Below, piece by piece: positions 5,708 to 6,387 of a stretch of 6,387 bases of DNA. The notes beneath the pieces were generated by a model. The model did not search any database. It was not told where the DNA came from and saw nothing but the letters and a program-made list of their open reading frames with translations. Within the stretch, counting starts at the first letter, position 1. Each line of letters starts with the position of its first letter. The DNA is from Bacteroidales bacterium (GTDB lineage: Bacteria; Bacteroidota; Bacteroidia; Bacteroidales; UBA932), in NCBI GenBank assembly GCA_021443605.1, contig JABUTQ010000147.1, positions 1 to 6,387 on the forward strand, written 5' to 3'. Position numbers and translations under genes: made by a program.

Positions 5708-6387
5708 ATGAAAAACACTGACAAGAAACTCATTGTTCCGGCATCTGTGAGGCCGGGCGACACGATAGCGATAGTCACACCGGCATCCGCAATGGAGAGC
5801 CGATACATCGATTCTCTTATCGAAAAACTGCACAACAGAGGGTTCAAGACCAAGGTGATGCCACACGCATACGGCAATGAATTCGGCACATATCCGGCTG
5901 ATGACGACAAGCGTCTTGCAGACATTATGGACGCATTCAAAGATTCAGAAGTCAAGGCAATACTCTGCAGCCGAGGAGGTTACGGAATGGTGCACCTTCT
6001 CCCCCATCTCGATGCCGACACTATCTTGAAAAATCCAAAGTGGTTCGTCGGCTTTTCGGACATTTCAGATATGCACGCTTACCTTCACCATCTCGGAGTG
6101 GCATCTATGCACGGACCGATGGCGGCGCATATCGTGGATGAGCCCGACAATGACACCGCCACCAACCTCCTGTTCAAATATCTGTCCGAGGGATTGCCGC
6201 AAAAGGTAGAGATTGCGCCACACAAATATAACCACAACGGCACAGCAAAAGGGCGGCTCGTCGGGGGTAATCTTCTCACCCTCACCGGTTTGGCCGAAAC
6301 ACCATACGATGTGCTCAATGCCTGCCGCAACGAAGACGCAATCCTTTTCATAGAGGATGTTTCAGAACAGATATATGCCGTGGAAAG
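5708..6387 (+). CDS. LD-carboxypeptidase, peptidase family S66 (3' end outside window)
   Basis: The frame is open from ATG 5708 to the window edge (226 codons plus two bases), so the C-terminus is missing; family members are about 300 residues. S66 enzymes such as LdcA remove the terminal D-Ala from muropeptide tetrapeptides in the cytoplasm during peptidoglycan recycling. Visible family features are the N-terminal strand VRPGDTIAIVTPAS (14-27), SRGGYG (88-93), the nucleophile S117 in GFSD (115-118), the block GRLVGGNLLTLTG (182-194), and the second triad residue E216 in LFIEDVSE. The catalytic His, expected near residue 280-290, would lie beyond the edge. No signal peptide is present, which fits a cytosolic enzyme. 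Microcin C immunity protein MccF belongs to the same fold family and is the main alternative, but nothing nearby suggests microcin biosynthesis. Confidence 0.93.
   Translation, partial: MKNTDKKLIVPASVRPGDTIAIVTPASAMESRYIDSLIEKLHNRGFKTKVMPHAYGNEFGTYPADDDKRLADIMDAFKDSEVKAILCSRGGYGMVHLLPHLDADTILKNPKWFVGFSDISDMHAYLHHLGVASMHGPMAAHIVDEPDNDTATNLLFKYLSEGLPQKVEIAPHKYNHNGTAKGRLVGGNLLTLTGLAETPYDVLNACRNEDAILFIEDVSEQIYAVE

Noticed and set aside
5526..5711. 61-residue + strand open frame in the divergent intergenic region
   Set aside because: It uses a TTG start, overlaps the LD-carboxypeptidase promoter and ATG, and has no recognisable content.
1..6387. CRISPR array, prophage, defence or secretion system
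   Set aside because: There are no regular direct repeats, and no transposase, phage, nuclease or toxin-antitoxin motifs. All long coding space is explained by four known families.

Overview
This 6.4 kb window looks like ordinary chromosomal DNA from a member of Bacteroidota, most likely Bacteroidales. The pointers are Bacteroidetes-type -7 boxes (TAnnTTTG, or one base off) just upstream of all four protein genes, A/T-rich start regions without a Shine-Dalgarno sequence, and proteins that resemble Bacteroidales versions of their families. I cannot name the genus. GC content looks moderate by eye (it was not counted), and no gene stands out as foreign.

Layout, left to right: a complete tRNA-Val (anticodon UAC) begins at the first base and is followed by a strong terminator. 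Next is htpG, the bacterial Hsp90 chaperone, on the + strand with its own promoter and a 16-bp terminator stem. Then comes a + strand gene of the UPF0371/DUF1846 family, a conserved protein with no firmly established role. A terminator lies in the convergent gap after it. On the - strand is a secreted or lipid-anchored type-B carboxylesterase. A 250-bp divergent intergenic region follows, and then the 5' three quarters of an S66-family LD-carboxypeptidase gene (peptidoglycan recycling), cut by the right edge of the window. That gene has no stop codon in the window but is clearly real.

The genes do not form an operon or a recognisable system. Each protein gene has its own promoter candidate, and three terminators separate the transcription units. 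I see no mobile element, CRISPR array, phage gene, defence island or toxin-antitoxin pair. I find no convincing new biological system.

The most useful second-look points are small. Two genes share the arrangement TAnnTTTG-N5-ATG, which suggests leaderless or nearly leaderless transcripts and moves the likely DUF1846 start to 2241. HtpG appears to lack a charged C-terminal insertion that I recall from Bacteroides homologs. G-U wobbles assign the convergent-gap terminator mainly to the - strand gene. Inverted repeats lie next to the htpG and LD-carboxypeptidase promoters.
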